Positions 1-10,706 of a stretch of 64,000 nucleotides of DNA are shown here, piece by piece. Made by a program: the position numbers and the translations under genes. The notes under the pieces were generated by a model. The model saw nothing but the letters and a program-made list of their open reading frames with translations, was not told the origin of the DNA and ran no database searches. Source of the DNA: Davidsoniella eucalypti (taxonomy: Eukaryota > Ascomycota > Sordariomycetes > Microascales > Ceratocystidaceae); assembly GCA_004009845.1 (NCBI GenBank), contig RMBW01000008.1, positions 496,001-560,000 of the forward strand, given 5' to 3'. Position 1 is the first letter of the stretch, and each line of letters opens with the position of its first letter.

Positions 1-1
1 A

Positions 2-3000
2 TATACACCTCGCGATGGCATTCGAATCGATATCCGCGGGCTTGGCATCCACCTGCACCGCCCGACCTTCGCACAGCCTACTTGGCTAAGCTTTGTAATT
101 GATGAGCTTGCGGTCACCATAAATCGCACTCAATTGGAGAGCAGCTTGAAGCGCGAAGATGGTGACGACTCGGGAAGCGACAACGAACACGTTTCCGACG
201 CACCAACTGATCCATTGCTCCCTAAGACAGAGGGCATAGACGAAACTACTGGCGGATCTGATATGCCAACAATCACCCGGAATGGAGACAATATATCACC
301 CACTGAGCCAATAGACCCGTTTTCTACCAATCCTATCGCCACTGCTACTGCTGGGGCGGGACAAGAAGCAGCAGCCTCTAGCGCAAAGAGTGCCAAGTCG
401 CTAGAGCGCAGCGAGACATGGGCAAAACTCATGAAGCTGAAGGACAGGATCAAGAAGCTCCACGGGAATGTCAAATGGCTACGCATGGTCGATGTTGTTG
501 CTAAGAATTCTAGCGTTGTGCTCGTGGGTGTTGGAAACGCCCAGTTTGGTAGCTTTAGCGTTGCAGTCGATACACGTAGCAAGTTGGTTGATCGCACTCG
601 CTTTTTCAACACAGGCTCCGATCAAGCTATCAAGAAAAAGCAAGCAGAGTGGATTATGACGCTCCGTAGCGTTCTTTTCACGGCAGAAGGCAAAGAATCC
701 ATTGATATCGTTGACAACGCGACTCTTAACATCCATGGATTTCTCTCTGATACACTCGACGGTTTGCGTGATGCCTCTGTTGCGCTGAAGTTGGGGCGTG
801 TCCACATTCCCTGGGACGATATCTCTCTTTCTATGGCCAACCTTAAGAAGGTTCGGGTAGAGACCGCTCCTGTTGTTACCTCTCCAGTGACAGAGAAAGA
901 GCCCGCCAATCCTCCTACCCTTGGGCCTAGTCTTGATGAGGCATTCCAAGAAGGCTTTTTCCCTAAACTTCCAAACCGTGTTCCTACCTTCAACTCTTCC
1001 GTTGACAAGGATCTCATGCAGACTATTGCAGACTCAAAAGAGTTTGTTACTTCTATCCTGCGTGGCATCAAAGAGGTGCAGTTTGCCGTAAGCTATGTAG
1101 CTTTGTCTAAGAGGGCGGAAGCTGACAAGTCCGGCACATCACCACTGATCTTGACAGTCTCCACGAAGGAAGTTGGCATCGACTTGCATAGATTAGATCC
1201 CAAGTCTCCAGCCCATCGCATGTATTTTGCGAGCAATGACATTGCTCATGAGGCGCTTGGAGCTGCCCTCTCATTATCTGTGGGCTTACACGATGGAAAC
1301 GGCAAGCATGAGCGGCTGGTCTATATTCCTATGGCCACCACTACGATGAAGACTACTTTACCGTCTAAAACTGTGGAGTTGGTGAAGCAAGGATCACCAG
1401 AGGAGCGAAACACTAACATCTTGTTCGCTAACTCGGTTATCACATCCCCATCGGTCGATTTGAGTCCGCATCATATCCCTCTCTTGATAAGGCTCTTGAA
1501 GCCCAAGCCTAAGCGGCACACAGTGAAGGTGTCTGTTGCCGATGTTTCTCAGAAACACCACCTCTTGATTTCGAGACTTTTACCTAAGGCGAACATAAAG
1601 TTCTCCATGCATGAGCCCGTTATGCGCATTTCCCTCGCTCCTTTGAATAGAGTAGGTGACTCCGATGAGTCTGACCTTATCATCTCTTCTATCTCTTCCG
1701 TGTCATTGGAGATAGAATCCTTCCACTCTGCAGTCCAAGAACTGCATTACTCCTTGGCGTCAACAATGCGACTACAAACCCATAAGCTCTATTACCAGAC
1801 CATCAACGGAGAGCGTTTGGACCTGACCCAAACAGAAAGCTTTGACTTGAAGATACAGTTGAGTGCGGCGCCAGATGTTTATGTAGTAGCAACTGGAAAC
1901 ATCCAAACGTCCACTATAAAAATGGTTCGACCCGAGATCATTGAAGGTCTGCGCCAAATTGTCCATCAGTTACGTCATGATGTGCAGGGCGAAAAGAAGA
2001 GGAAGCGGCGTTCCTCCACTCAACAGAATCTACTACGGGCCTTGCCCTCATGGCTTCTGCACTTCCAGATCCAGATGACTGATGTCAGCATGGAGGTCGC
2101 TGGTACAGATTCTCTAGTGTCCGACGAGACTCGTGGAGTCAGCATTCAACTCGGCTCCTTAACTACTGAGTATCGAGCACAGCGCATCGATTCTTTACAA
2201 CGCCGGAATTCAAGACGCCGGACACGGAGCCGGTCCATGACTCCGGATACCGACATCTTGAAAGCACCACTTTCGCCGACAATGCGAAAGAAACCAGGCC
2301 AGGTTCCTGGCGATGGCCGGAGATTGGCCTTCCACATTAAAGGACTCGAGGCCTTTATCATCGAATCTTCGGATCGTACCGAAATAGAGCCGTTTATCAA
2401 CTGTCCTCGGGCAGAGATTGCCCTTAACTCCATGAGCGACTCTCAAGGACCAGTCTTCCATCTACAGGCGAATATGAGAGCTGTACTGATCAATTGGTCT
2501 TTATATCGCCACTATGCTTTGTGTATTGCGGTTTCGGTCCTCAAGAAGGCCCTCACCCCTCTGCCAAATATCGACGGCGAAGATGAGTCTCCTGCCGAAC
2601 CGGTAGTACCAATGAGCCCAGATGTTGATTATTTGTCCCCCCCACAATCACCTCCTGGGGCTACTCTCAACCGCGGCCAATTCCATAACTCCAATTCACC
2701 GGAGCTTTTCACTGCTGACGTGATGGTGTCACTCATTCAAGTCAAGGCAACCATGCCGGACGATCCGTCCATGTTGCTACAGGTATATGGCGTTGAATGT
2801 GGCCGTCATCGTTGGTCAGCGCCGTACTTGACGTCACGACTTATCCGGCTGTATGTTGACTCGCCACGCATTGAATCAGTCTGGTCTCGAGTTGTTAGCA
2901 TTAAGTCTGCTCGACTTGATTACCGACAAACACGCAAAAAGCTGGCTAGTGGCATCCAAGACGATAAAGCCGTCGAACTGTATGCGGAGGCTATCCGACT

Positions 3001-6000
3001 AGCCGTGCCATATGAAGTTTTGCTCAGCAAGATCGTCGAGAATGTGGTTAACTCAATGAAGAGTGTGCAGCAGCTTCATTATCGGTTCAAAACTGGCAGT
3101 GCCGATTTTCCGTTTGACAAAGGACCAGAAGGTCCTAAAGTTCCTCCACGGATATCTATTAAGACACGGTCTTTCTTGTTTGAGATAGAAGACGGTGCCT
3201 TTGAGTGGAAGCTCGGAATGATCTACCGTGCTGGGCGAGTTGAGCAAGAACAAAGAGTAACTCGTGAAGAGGCGTTTGATCTCAAGGTCAAGATGGTACA
3301 GGAAGAGGAGACGCGCAAGCATGGACGCCACCGTCACAAGCGCGGACAAGCATCTGAACATAATGTTGACACCGAAGCCCGGACTCGTTCCGACTCTCAC
3401 CATCACCACCGCGGAGTCAACTTCAACCATGGCCCTGGCTATGACCCTGAACACAACATACCGGGGCTCACTAGTAGTGCTAGTGCGCGTCTCAAAATCG
3501 ACGAGGCCCGCGCCAAGCTCAATGCCTTGCATGCTACTAGTTGGAAAAGGCGTATCGATCGCGCCTGTGCATTCTCCAAGGCCCAGACTCGGGAATTCCG
3601 TAGCGCCTTCTGGGGACCTGACAACATGCCTGAGGATGTCGAAGACGCCGAGACAATCCTTGAGGTTCCGGACAGAGCAGCTCTTGCATCCGCTCTGTTC
3701 ACAGATCTTCAAATCAACATCGATAAGCCGTCATTTGCGATGAAGAACCTCCCGGACTTCATGCACAAGGTTGGTAAGGGCGTACCTAAGGATATGGAGT
3801 ATACGCTTTTGGTGCCTCTCAATATCACTATCGACACCAGCGAGGCTAGAATAAACCTCCGTGATTACCCATTACCATTCATTCATGTTCCGCCATTGAA
3901 GCCCGGACAATCGACGAAGAAGAGCGCCTTCTCCCTTTCAACCGACTTTGTCATTGCCGAGGAGTATCGTGGCCCGCAGTCTCTCCGGTCAGTGCATGTC
4001 GACGTGATCAAGCCGGACACATCATTCGACGGTGTCAAGACATCGGGATATGAACTGGAAATTCGACGCACAGTGGGTACTGTCAAGACGTACTCCAACA
4101 TGAAGATTGATGTGAACACAGCCCTCCCTACTCGCATCACATGGGGTCCTTGCTACCAGCCAGCAATCCAGGACATGATGACTGTCATCGAGACCTTCAC
4201 CAAGCCTCAGCTGGATTCTTCTGAGCGTGTAGGATTCTGGGACAAGATTCGTCTTAGCTTCCACTCACGCATCCATATTGCCTGGCGTAGCGATGGTGAT
4301 GTTCACCTCGCTCTCAAAGGTACACGTGATCCGTACTGCCTAACAGGCACTGGTGCAGGCTTCCTGATGTGCTGGCGTCACGATGTACGACTCAATCTCA
4401 ATGCCGAGGATGATCCAAAGCGATTCATGACTGTCAATAGCGGTGAATACGTGCTGGCTATTCCGGATTATGCCCATATGGAACGTGAGATGATGATGCG
4501 GCGAGGCGAAGACGACAGTGACACCTTACTATTGGCAACTGACGATGGACCAATGGCTAGTCAGGCCTTCCAGAAGGTAGCGATGAAGCTGGGTGGCAAG
4601 GTTCAGTGGATGATCGGTCTTGTATTCGAGCAGGCCATCGTCGATGGTCAACGTAGCTTCGACTTCTCTCCACACTACAATGTCATTTTGCGTGAACCCA
4701 ACAAAGCATTGCCCGACCCAGTGACTGGGTTACCTTACGATGCATTCCGAGGCTTCCGCTCGTCTCATATTCACCTATCGATTGCCGTACGCGCACCCGT
4801 TGATCGTGACTGGATGGCAACTGACCCGCAGCCATCGCGAAGCTACAACACCGTTCATATGACGCCGCGCTTCTTCACACACTTCTACCAATGGCTTTCG
4901 TTATTTGGTGGACCGATGTCGCTGCCGATTCGCCAAGGTGATCTGTGGCCTGGACGGGACAAGGGCAGCAAGAAGTTTGGCCGGCACTTGGCTACTCTCA
5001 AGTACAACTTGCTGCTCGCGCCTCTGTTCTTGACGCACATCTACAAGCACAAGGATCCAGATGCAGAACTGGAAGATGGTTCCATGGCTACTGGCATCAA
5101 GGTGCGCTTTGATAGCTTTATGCTTGATCTTCACCAGCGCCGCGAGGAATTCAATACCCAAGACGCTGGACGCAAAACGCAATCACGCACCAGTGGCATC
5201 AAGATTCACGCTGCGCAGCTGGACTTGGTCTCGACCGATATTCGCGCCGTATCAGCGACTATGCGCGGATCCGACACGCCCGAATCGGGTACGGGCGACG
5301 ATGATATCAGCCTCAATAGCTTGAAGCAGGATCCATCTGACAAGGAGGAGGATGATAGCAACAACGATGGTCCCGACAATTCACGATTTACGATCCCCGA
5401 CAACGACATGTCATGGATTGACGTTGATGACTTTGTTGAACTGGACTGGATTTTGCCGTCAGAGCGCACGCTTGACACCAAGATCTTGCCGCTGGCGTTC
5501 TCGCCTAGACTGACATACTTCCGACAGACGGATATTGGTGGCGTGATTGCCGGTGATCCGGAGCGTACTAGTCCGTTTGGCAACGAGCCAACACACTTCT
5601 GCATCATGAGCTATGACGATGATCCACGACGTGTCCAACAGCGGCTGGTGAACGACCGCCTTGGCCAGCTACAAGGGCAAATGGATAGTCACGCTCTATC
5701 AATGGACGACGCCGAGGTACGCGCCGTGCAACGCGACTATGATGCTGAATCAATAGCACAGCTGGAGATGTTGAGACGGCAGAGCGAGATCCTGATGCAC
5801 AAGAAGGCGTTTTTGATGCATATGTTGCACGGGTTTGCAACACGCGCTGCTTCAGTGTCGGCGGCATCGTTTGATAGTCGCAAGAGCTCTGGAGCACCGG
5901 GCTCTGGTGACGATGCCAGTAATGGCAATGAAGGTAGTGGCTCGCCTGGCAGTGGAGAGAATGATATGCCCCACGGCGCATCAATCAAGCTGCCTACAGG

Positions 6001-9000
6001 CGCCGAGTTCGAGAGCGACTATAACAACCGTTTTGTCATCCACAATCTGCACTTCAAATGGAATAACGAGCTGCGCAACATCGTCCTGCGATACTTTGAC
6101 CAGGTCAGTCTGCGCCGAGGTCTAGTCTACTATCTTTCTCGTCCAGCCGTCAAGTTCATCCTGGACATTGTCGAGGAGCAAGAACGCGCCAAGAAGCACG
6201 CACCGAAGAGGGCAAATACAGCACCGTCTTATGTGGCCGGTAAGGCTGGTTCGCACCACGCTGGTAGCGGCAAGGATACAGATCAGTCTTCTCTATCTTC
6301 TGGGCCGCCTGAGGCCTCGGAGGCTGACGAAGCGCTACGGAAACTCATGGAGGATGGACGGCGATTCCTGGGCGAGTCTCCTGTAGATAGCAAAGACGCA
6401 GGGCTTACCGCCAATATCGCCAGCGGCACCTACGGACACAGCGTGGCCAAGGCCAGCATTGGAAGCACTCGTGAGATGTTCGAGGCATGCAGTAGCAATA
6501 ATAACAATGCTAGCTCTAACTCTGCCGGCAACTCTTTCACGAGCGGCTTGCTCAACACTCTCGGGGCCCGGCGTGACTCTAGTACCAACAGTATCTTCTT
6601 TGCAGGCACTGGCAACGATGAAGATGGCCATGCTTCATGCTCTCCCGACCTGACCGCTGGTATATCGGCTGGTTTTATGCCCAAGATGAGCTACCACGTG
6701 CGTCTGATTGCACCGCAGATTCAGCTGCAGAGCGACCAGAACCAGAAGAACGTAGTGCTGGTGACTTCCAAGGGCATGGAGCTGAAGGTCGTCGAAGTCA
6801 TGGACCAGACCCGCCTGTCGGACAACGTCAGTGGCCTAGTGCAGCGACGTTTCCTGGTGAACATGGACAGCACGCAGTTCTTCGTGACCCATCGCAAGTG
6901 GTTCCAAAGCTCGCAGTTAGTAGCCATGGGCGCTTATGGCGGCAGCTCGTACGGCGCGCCTCTGGGCTCTATGTGGCCGCCGTGGGTTCCGATGGAGGTC
7001 ATGTTCGACTTCGAGACAGATCCGTTTGGATTCAAGCGTGTCGTCCAAAAGACCTCTGGCATGCTCCGGTACGACAAGTTCAACACGCTGCGTCTCAAGT
7101 ATAATGACGATGTCAACGGCGGCGACGACTCGGGCAGCGACTCGCCTGGGAATGGGGCCCCGGCGTCAAAGGAGCCGACAGACAGTCGCATGGATTATCT
7201 CTGGGTCGACTTCCCGCAAGCTCGGGCTCTGTGCAACTCATCGCAATACTACGCCATGTATGTCATTGTGCTGGATTTGCTGATGTACCACGAGCCGGCC
7301 GAGAAGACGCGGTCTGAGCGACTCGAAAAGATCATGCTGGCGTCTGACTTTTCAGACCTGTCTGGTATCCCCGAGACGGTCAGCAAGATGCAGCACCGCA
7401 TCCGCCAACTAGAGGCTATCCGACAGCACTTTATCACCTATCCCCGCGGCATCTACGGCGTTGGCGTTGGCGGTCTTCGGGGCGGTTCAACAGCTAGATC
7501 GGTGCGCAAGGACAGAATCACGCTGAGCAAGGACTTGGCTGCCTGCGAGGACGAGCTCTTCTTCATGATGAAGGCCATCACGTCCTCTCAACGCAAACAT
7601 GACGCCGCCGGTTCTAGCCGCAACCGATCCGGCAGCACAGAAGCCGCAGCGGCCGCTGCCTCTGGAAGCCACCGTAGCACACCGACGCCTCTGTTGCGCT
7701 GGAGCATTGCTGCCCGCGACATTGTGTGGCATCTGGTCCGTGATACCAATGAGCCTCTGGTCGAGCTGCAACTGCGCGATGTCGAATACCACCGCACTGA
7801 CAATTCAAACGGCTCCCATATCAACTTGATCCAGGTCGGCAAGATCCTCGGTCTCAACCTGCTGCCCAATGCCCTGTATCCCGAGATCATCAGTCCCTAC
7901 TATGATGCTAAGCACGCGCCCTTGTTCCAGGGCCAGAAGATGATGCAGGTGTACTGGTACATGTTGGAGGCCATCGCTGGCATAACCGTCATGGAAGACT
8001 TTGAGGTGAACCTGTTTCCTATGCGCATCCAGCTAGAACGCGATGTTGGCAAGAAGCTCCTGGAGTACATTTTCCCAGGAATGCATGACGACGAGACGCC
8101 CAAGGACGCATCGCCGTTCATCATCAAGCGACGGGCCGATGGCAGCAGTGCTGTGAGTGACGACGACTACGACAACGATCGAGACCACGACGACGATGAT
8201 GACGATGACGATGACGACGGCCATGGTGACGACACGGACACGGACAATGATACTGAGACCGAGGACATGGAACGCACGACATCGTTCATTGCTCCACGGC
8301 CCGGCGACCCGATCTCCAGCGCCACAGCCGGGCTTGAGCTACGTTTACGGCCGACTCTTACGTCATCGGCACAGGTCGTTCGCCATCCACAGGACCGCTC
8401 TCATAACCACCGGGGTCCGCCTCGTGCTGGTCCTCCTGTCGGCCATCGCCGGGGCCAGAAGTCAGTCAGTATCCGTACCGGTGCCGGCAGCAGTTCCACC
8501 AAGACCAAAGCTGTGGTCGGTGGCCTTGTGCCCAACACTCGCAGCGGCGGCATGAGACGCTCTCACACGCTTCGTGTTCCTACAAAGAAGTCATCCAATG
8601 AGTCTTTGCGCAGCACCGCCCCTTCGCTTCTAGGCCCGTCGTTGCCCCGTCCAGGCGTCCTGATCCGCACGGCTACCATGAGACCCTCGGCCATCACTAC
8701 CACTAACCCCAATGCCACCGATGCCGCTAGTACTGTGTCTGGCGCTGGCGGTGATGCTGGCGCTAAAGGCCGCTTTAATCTGCGGCGCCGCGACTCCTCG
8801 ACGCGTCCTGAGCGTGATTCGAACCCGTCTCGTCGCCGTCGCCGTCGTCGGGGATCTCACTCTGACGACGTGACCAAGATGATGGCTCGTGCCAACAAGT
8901 TCATGGCCTTTGCCCATATCAACGTGCCCTCGGTTCTCCTCTGTCTGAGCTACAAGGGCAAAGACTCGCGCAACCTCGAAGATGTGCACGATCTTGTCTT

Positions 9001-10231
9001 CCGCATGCCGCAGATCGAGTGGCACAACAAGATGTGGTCGAACCTCGATCTCGTCGAGGCCCTCAAGAAATCTGTCATCCGTGCACTAATTTCTCACACT
9101 GGTGCTATCATCGGCAACAAGCTACGCCACCGTCCTAATGCCCCGACAGCCCAAAGCAAGGGTATCGTCAACGCTTCGTCGTCAGTCATCTTGTCACAGG
9201 CCGCTGCTGCCGCTAGCAACAGCTTGGGCTTACCTAGTAATCAAGGCCTATCGTCTAGCTCTTCTAGCATCCGTCACGGAAATGGCTCTCATCACAGTGA
9301 GGGCTTCGCCAACACTGGCGATGACGCTGCCAACGTCTTTAGTACTGCAGCAGCTGTTGACTTTTCTCGTTCTCCTCCTCGCAGCATACACAGCTCTAAC
9401 CACAGCATCCGGCCTCGTTCTGGAAGTCGCTCGTCCTCTATTCATTCTGGTCGTACTCCTGGACAAAACAGCCAGGCTACTGGCGCTGCCCAATCTGGCT
9501 TTGGTCCTTCATTGAAGCCTGGACACCCCCCTCACTCCTCGACAGCTCTACATGCTGCCTTGGGCCAGAAGACTGTTCCGTTTGGCCCTTCGCATGACAC
9601 ATCATCTCCTATCGTTTCTCGCAATCTTCATTCGGCTCATGAGATGCGTCCTTCGTCATCACGTAGCGGACGCGCCTTGTTTGGCTCCATGTTACAACCC
9701 TCGGGCTCTCCCGGTGGAAGTAGCTCTCGCACACCGCACCGGCCCATGACTAGTGCCAGCTACCTCGATACTCCAACTACGGCTTCTGGCTCGACTCATC
9801 CCAACGTACCATTCCACTCGGGCGATGCTTTCAATCCTTTTGGTGGCACCAGCACGACGACTATCACAGCCTCCACTAGCCATGGTGATGGTAAGCGCAA
9901 GAAGCTGCGCGAGAAATTCTCGGCCTTCTCGGCGTTTGCCAAGATTGGGGGTGGTACTAGCAGTAGCAAAGAGTCGCCTCCTCTAGATTCAACTAGCAAT
10001 GCCGAGTCAGACTCGACTGAAGAGGCATATGTGGACCATTCAGCCGAGGATATGGCAAGACAAGAAAGCAGCTCGTCAACTGCTACCATAGGCCCTCAAT
10101 ATACTGCCCCTTTCCATGGACGCATCACGGCACAGAATAACGGCCACGAGGAGCTGTACCTGGTCGAAGACGGCGATGATGACACACAGCAGTCCGGTAA
10201 CGGCTCCGTCACCCAGACCCCAGGCCAGTAA
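2..10231 (+). CDS. CSF1: Csf1/BLTP1-family bridge-like lipid transfer protein, 5' end outside the window
   Basis: The frame is open from base 2, so the gene begins upstream; no ATG within the window marks its start. The visible 3,409 residues run without an intron to TAA at 10229. Recognised as the fungal Csf1 family (RBG/BLTP1 proteins, related to animal KIAA1109/Tweek). These are very long beta-groove proteins at ER contact sites that move glycerolipids in bulk; yeast Csf1 is linked to cold tolerance and to lipid supply for GPI-anchor synthesis. Yeast Csf1 has about 2,960 residues, so only a short N-terminal part, expected to hold the membrane anchor, is missing. Near residues 2719-2755 there is an Asp-rich run, and an Arg-rich run follows near 2940. 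A well-conserved block (about 2961-3043, containing VPSVLLCLSYKGK and IEWHNKMWSNLDL) is the C-terminal signature of the family. The last ~350 residues are Ser-rich and probably disordered, with a basic KRKKLREKF patch near 3300. Confidence 0.92.
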   Translation, partial: YTPRDGIRIDIRGLGIHLHRPTFAQPTWLSFVIDELAVTINRTQLESSLKREDGDDSGSDNEHVSDAPTDPLLPKTEGIDETTGGSDMPTITRNGDNISPTEPIDPFSTNPIATATAGAGQEAAASSAKSAKSLERSETWAKLMKLKDRIKKLHGNVKWLRMVDVVAKNSSVVLVGVGNAQFGSFSVAVDTRSKLVDRTRFFNTGSDQAIKKKQAEWIMTLRSVLFTAEGKESIDIVDNATLNIHGFLSDTLDGLRDASVALKLGRVHIPWDDISLSMANLKKVRVETAPVVTSPVTEKEPANPPTLGPSLDEAFQEGFFPKLPNRVPTFNSSVDKDLMQTIADSKEFVTSILRGIKEVQFAVSYVALSKRAEADKSGTSPLILTVSTKEVGIDLHRLDPKSPAHRMYFASNDIAHEALGAALSLSVGLHDGNGKHERLVYIPMATTTMKTTLPSKTVELVKQGSPEERNTNILFANSVITSPSVDLSPHHIPLLIRLLKPKPKRHTVKVSVADVSQKHHLLISRLLPKANIKFSMHEPVMRISLAPLNRVGDSDESDLIISSISSVSLEIESFHSAVQELHYSLASTMRLQTHKLYYQTINGERLDLTQTESFDLKIQLSAAPDVYVVATGNIQTSTIKMVRPEIIEGLRQIVHQLRHDVQGEKKRKRRSSTQQNLLRALPSWLLHFQIQMTDVSMEVAGTDSLVSDETRGVSIQLGSLTTEYRAQRIDSLQRRNSRRRTRSRSMTPDTDILKAPLSPTMRKKPGQVPGDGRRLAFHIKGLEAFIIESSDRTEIEPFINCPRAEIALNSMSDSQGPVFHLQANMRAVLINWSLYRHYALCIAVSVLKKALTPLPNIDGEDESPAEPVVPMSPDVDYLSPPQSPPGATLNRGQFHNSNSPELFTADVMVSLIQVKATMPDDPSMLLQVYGVECGRHRWSAPYLTSRLIRLYVDSPRIESVWSRVVSIKSARLDYRQTRKKLASGIQDDKAVELYAEAIRLAVPYEVLLSKIVENVVNSMKSVQQLHYRFKTGSADFPFDKGPEGPKVPPRISIKTRSFLFEIEDGAFEWKLGMIYRAGRVEQEQRVTREEAFDLKVKMVQEEETRKHGRHRHKRGQASEHNVDTEARTRSDSHHHHRGVNFNHGPGYDPEHNIPGLTSSASARLKIDEARAKLNALHATSWKRRIDRACAFSKAQTREFRSAFWGPDNMPEDVEDAETILEVPDRAALASALFTDLQINIDKPSFAMKNLPDFMHKVGKGVPKDMEYTLLVPLNITIDTSEARINLRDYPLPFIHVPPLKPGQSTKKSAFSLSTDFVIAEEYRGPQSLRSVHVDVIKPDTSFDGVKTSGYELEIRRTVGTVKTYSNMKIDVNTALPTRITWGPCYQPAIQDMMTVIETFTKPQLDSSERVGFWDKIRLSFHSRIHIAWRSDGDVHLALKGTRDPYCLTGTGAGFLMCWRHDVRLNLNAEDDPKRFMTVNSGEYVLAIPDYAHMEREMMMRRGEDDSDTLLLATDDGPMASQAFQKVAMKLGGKVQWMIGLVFEQAIVDGQRSFDFSPHYNVILREPNKALPDPVTGLPYDAFRGFRSSHIHLSIAVRAPVDRDWMATDPQPSRSYNTVHMTPRFFTHFYQWLSLFGGPMSLPIRQGDLWPGRDKGSKKFGRHLATLKYNLLLAPLFLTHIYKHKDPDAELEDGSMATGIKVRFDSFMLDLHQRREEFNTQDAGRKTQSRTSGIKIHAAQLDLVSTDIRAVSATMRGSDTPESGTGDDDISLNSLKQDPSDKEEDDSNNDGPDNSRFTIPDNDMSWIDVDDFVELDWILPSERTLDTKILPLAFSPRLTYFRQTDIGGVIAGDPERTSPFGNEPTHFCIMSYDDDPRRVQQRLVNDRLGQLQGQMDSHALSMDDAEVRAVQRDYDAESIAQLEMLRRQSEILMHKKAFLMHMLHGFATRAASVSAASFDSRKSSGAPGSGDDASNGNEGSGSPGSGENDMPHGASIKLPTGAEFESDYNNRFVIHNLHFKWNNELRNIVLRYFDQVSLRRGLVYYLSRPAVKFILDIVEEQERAKKHAPKRANTAPSYVAGKAGSHHAGSGKDTDQSSLSSGPPEASEADEALRKLMEDGRRFLGESPVDSKDAGLTANIASGTYGHSVAKASIGSTREMFEACSSNNNNASSNSAGNSFTSGLLNTLGARRDSSTNSIFFAGTGNDEDGHASCSPDLTAGISAGFMPKMSYHVRLIAPQIQLQSDQNQKNVVLVTSKGMELKVVEVMDQTRLSDNVSGLVQRRFLVNMDSTQFFVTHRKWFQSSQLVAMGAYGGSSYGAPLGSMWPPWVPMEVMFDFETDPFGFKRVVQKTSGMLRYDKFNTLRLKYNDDVNGGDDSGSDSPGNGAPASKEPTDSRMDYLWVDFPQARALCNSSQYYAMYVIVLDLLMYHEPAEKTRSERLEKIMLASDFSDLSGIPETVSKMQHRIRQLEAIRQHFITYPRGIYGVGVGGLRGGSTARSVRKDRITLSKDLAACEDELFFMMKAITSSQRKHDAAGSSRNRSGSTEAAAAAASGSHRSTPTPLLRWSIAARDIVWHLVRDTNEPLVELQLRDVEYHRTDNSNGSHINLIQVGKILGLNLLPNALYPEIISPYYDAKHAPLFQGQKMMQVYWYMLEAIAGITVMEDFEVNLFPMRIQLERDVGKKLLEYIFPGMHDDETPKDASPFIIKRRADGSSAVSDDDYDNDRDHDDDDDDDDDDGHGDDTDTDNDTETEDMERTTSFIAPRPGDPISSATAGLELRLRPTLTSSAQVVRHPQDRSHNHRGPPRAGPPVGHRRGQKSVSIRTGAGSSSTKTKAVVGGLVPNTRSGGMRRSHTLRVPTKKSSNESLRSTAPSLLGPSLPRPGVLIRTATMRPSAITTTNPNATDAASTVSGAGGDAGAKGRFNLRRRDSSTRPERDSNPSRRRRRRRGSHSDDVTKMMARANKFMAFAHINVPSVLLCLSYKGKDSRNLEDVHDLVFRMPQIEWHNKMWSNLDLVEALKKSVIRALISHTGAIIGNKLRHRPNAPTAQSKGIVNASSSVILSQAAAAASNSLGLPSNQGLSSSSSSIRHGNGSHHSEGFANTGDDAANVFSTAAAVDFSRSPPRSIHSSNHSIRPRSGSRSSSIHSGRTPGQNSQATGAAQSGFGPSLKPGHPPHSSTALHAALGQKTVPFGPSHDTSSPIVSRNLHSAHEMRPSSSRSGRALFGSMLQPSGSPGGSSSRTPHRPMTSASYLDTPTTASGSTHPNVPFHSGDAFNPFGGTSTTTITASTSHGDGKRKKLREKFSAFSAFAKIGGGTSSSKESPPLDSTSNAESDSTEEAYVDHSAEDMARQESSSSTATIGPQYTAPFHGRITAQNNGHEELYLVEDGDDDTQQSGNGSVTQTPGQ

Positions 10232-10681
10232 TCCAAGTATATCATAGTTGGGGCTATACCTTTGTTGATCTGTACACTCACTCACATTTCTACAACTTTC
10301 TTTCGTTTTCCTTTCCTTTTTTTTTCCATTCATGGAACCAAGATTTATACTATACACTCGGCATTAGACTTTTTTTTTTATCCTTTTGGTCCACTCACTT
10401 TTTTGACTCTATTAGCATGGCATGTGGTGTTGGCGGAATTTGCACTCGTTTTCTAAATATTTCTTTCTTATTTTTCTTCATTTTATCTAATAATATATAT
10501 CTATCGCTTGTAGAAACCTTTTACCTTTTTTTATGGCTCTGTATCTGTTTCTTTTTGCGTTTATCTTTGATATTCATATCTTTTCTCAGGCTTCACCGTT
10601 GGCTAAATGTATTCCTTCTTTAATAATATTGTTCGTCACACCATTCTCTTGATAGTACATTGCTTGAGATATAAGCCCAAT

Positions 10682-10706
10682 AAATAGGGTTACCCTAACC
10701 CTATTT
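10682..10706. repeat. Telomere-like inverted repeat
   Basis: Perfect 11-base arms, AAATAGGGTTA and TAACCCTATTT, are separated by CCC. The unit matches the fungal telomere repeat TTAGGG/CCCTAA read head to head. It lies about 450 bases beyond the CSF1 stop. A related CCCTAACCCTATT sits at 36131-36143. It may be a telobox-type protein-binding site or a hairpin; neither role can be decided here. Confidence 0.6.

Noticed and set aside
134..136. Start of CSF1 at 134
   Set aside because: The codon is TTG and the frame is open and family-like back to base 2, so the gene starts outside the window.
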